A stretch of 12,213 nt of DNA from Planctomycetota bacterium. GTDB taxonomy: Bacteria; Planctomycetota; UBA1135. Both the position numbers and the translations under genes were made by a program. Positions 11,705 through 12,213 of the stretch are shown in pieces (position 1 is the first letter of the stretch; every line of letters begins with the position of its first letter). The stretch is from NCBI GenBank assembly GCA_027623585.1, contig JAQBVK010000043.1:1-12213 (forward strand), in the 5' to 3' direction. The notes beneath the pieces are model-generated. The model was not told the DNA's origin. It did not search any database and was given only the letters and a program-made list of their open reading frames with translations.

Positions 11705-11995
11705 TCAATCTTGCTGCGTGGCCGCCGTGAGGCTGTCGCGCCAGGCGCGTGCGGGACGGAATCCAATGCCGGTGCCAGCCGGCACATCCATCGGCTCTCC
11801 GGTCTGGGGATTGCGAATCGTGCGCGGCTGTCGCTGCCGCATCTGCCACGATCCGAAACCGGCGACGACGACCTCGCCATCACCTTGCACGCCATCGCGA
11901 ATCGCCGCGAAAACGCAATCCACGGTCTCTTCTGCGGCACTACGCGTCAAACCCTGACGCTCAGCCACATAGTCCACTAAGTCTTTCTTATTCAT
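11705..11995 (-). CDS. HU/IHF-family DNA-binding protein
   Basis: The 96-residue product has the full HU layout: helical N-terminus (MNKKDLVDYVAER, then AAEETVDCVFAAI), the GFGSW turn (46-50), the beta-arm with RNPQTGE at 61-67 and the closing FRPARAWRDSL helix. HU bends and compacts DNA as a dimer. The beta-arm reads RTIRNPQTG and the acidic C-terminal tail is short. The ATG at 11995 begins the family's usual start; a TTG at 12010 would add five residues. GAGG nine bases before the ATG may be the ribosome site. The gene is convergent with metG (one base between stops) and follows the Lys-rich protein gene on the same strand, a grouping of two chromosome-organising proteins. HU versus IHF subunit cannot be settled. 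Confidence 0.92.
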   Translation of the reverse strand: MNKKDLVDYVAERQGLTRSAAEETVDCVFAAIRDGVQGDGEVVVAGFGSWQMRQRQPRTIRNPQTGEPMDVPAGTGIGFRPARAWRDSLTAATQQD

Positions 11996-12042
11996 CTCCA
12001 GGGTCCTCAAGGGGGAAACGGAGGTGCCGAGGGGAGAAACAA

Positions 12043-12076
12043 GCAGACCCCAGACAACGTCGTGTCCGGGGTCTGC
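12043..12076 (-). terminator. Rho-independent-like terminator of the Lys-rich protein gene
   Basis: A 9-base perfect outer stem (GCAGACCCC paired with GGGGTCTGC) encloses an inner GACA/TGTC stem across an A-C mismatch. On the minus strand it is followed by TTGTTT, fitting an intrinsic terminator between the Lys-rich gene and HU. Confidence 0.6.
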
Positions 12077-12094
12077 CCATCCGTCAAAACGGTT

Positions 12095-12109
12095 CGGGGC
12101 TCTGCCCCG
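12095..12109 (-). terminator. Second GC-rich hairpin downstream of the Lys-rich protein gene
   Basis: CGGGGC and GCCCCG form a 6-base stem with a 3-base loop, eight bases past the stop codon on the minus strand. A weak run of T (CCGTTTTG) follows. It lies in tandem with the larger hairpin and may act with it. Confidence 0.4.
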
Positions 12110-12117
12110 TAGCGAAA

Positions 12118-12213
12118 CTACTTCCGCTTCGCGGCCTTCTTCTTGGTGGTCTTCTTCTTGGTGGTCTTCTTGGCGGCCTTCCGCTTGGTGGCCTTCCGCT
12201 TGGTGGCCTTCTT
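12118..12213 (-). CDS. Lys/Ala/Thr-repeat basic protein, histone-H1-like (partial, N-terminus off right edge)
   Basis: Only the last 31 codons and the TAG (12120-12118) are in the window. They read as repeats of the type K-[AT]-[AT]-K-[RK] (KATKR twice, KAAK, KTTKK twice, KAAKR), which gives a very high positive charge and no hydrophobic residues. The coding DNA shows the same 15-base period, built almost only from AAG, CGG, GCC and ACC. Such tails occur in bacterial histone H1-like proteins (Hc1-type, AlgP-like) and as C-terminal extensions of HU, and they bind DNA without sequence preference. The part upstream, which would decide between these, is not visible. The HU gene lies next on the same strand. 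Confidence 0.7.
   Translation of the reverse strand, partial: KKATKRKATKRKAAKKTTKKKTTKKKAAKRK

Overview
The window is a high-GC bacterial chromosome segment. A Gram-negative cell with a Kdo-type outer membrane is indicated by kdsB (CMP-Kdo synthetase) and a lipobox protein. Weak or absent Shine-Dalgarno sequences at most starts, a lysine/alanine/threonine-repeat basic protein next to HU, and a kdsB-pyrG pair suggest the PVC group, most likely Planctomycetota. That assignment is inference from style and gene content, not proof. I see no rRNA, tRNA or CRISPR array. No stretch longer than 300 bases lacks a gene.

Layout. (1) 1-1256, minus strand: an isoprenylcysteine/phospholipid-type methyltransferase followed by a small kinase-fold protein (LPS-kinase-like) that runs off the left edge. 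(2) 1334-4672, plus strand: a tight operon of lipoprotein, kdsB, pyrG and a DUF1844 protein. Each junction is a 4-base start/stop overlap (GTGA, ATGA, GTGA). PyrG makes the CTP that KdsB consumes. (3) 4770-7445, plus strand: a secreted M1 zinc metallopeptidase that reads straight into an EVE-like/HNH nuclease gene. A buried TAA in another frame and an internal ATG with its own ribosome-binding-like sequence suggest these were two genes joined by a small indel. (4) 7442-8706, minus strand: a HicB antitoxin followed by a HicA toxin gene carrying an in-frame amber codon, and, further upstream, a HEPN-like gene split by a frameshift at a six-base homopolymer. (5) 8708-9901, minus strand: a glutaryl-CoA dehydrogenase-type flavoenzyme. 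(6) 9946-11703, plus strand: metG, divergent from the dehydrogenase across a 44-base gap. (7) 11705-12213, minus strand: HU-family protein, two tandem hairpins, then the C-terminal end of a Lys-rich histone-H1-like protein cut by the right edge.

Regions 1, 2, 5, 6 and 7 look like ordinary chromosomal genes. The most interesting stretch is about 6456-8706: an accessory islet holding a modified-base-reader/HNH nuclease, a HicBA toxin-antitoxin locus and a HEPN-like gene. All three are conflict-system types, and each carries a sign of disruption or remodelling (fusion, amber codon, frameshift). Whether these lesions are biological or assembly errors cannot be decided from the sequence alone.
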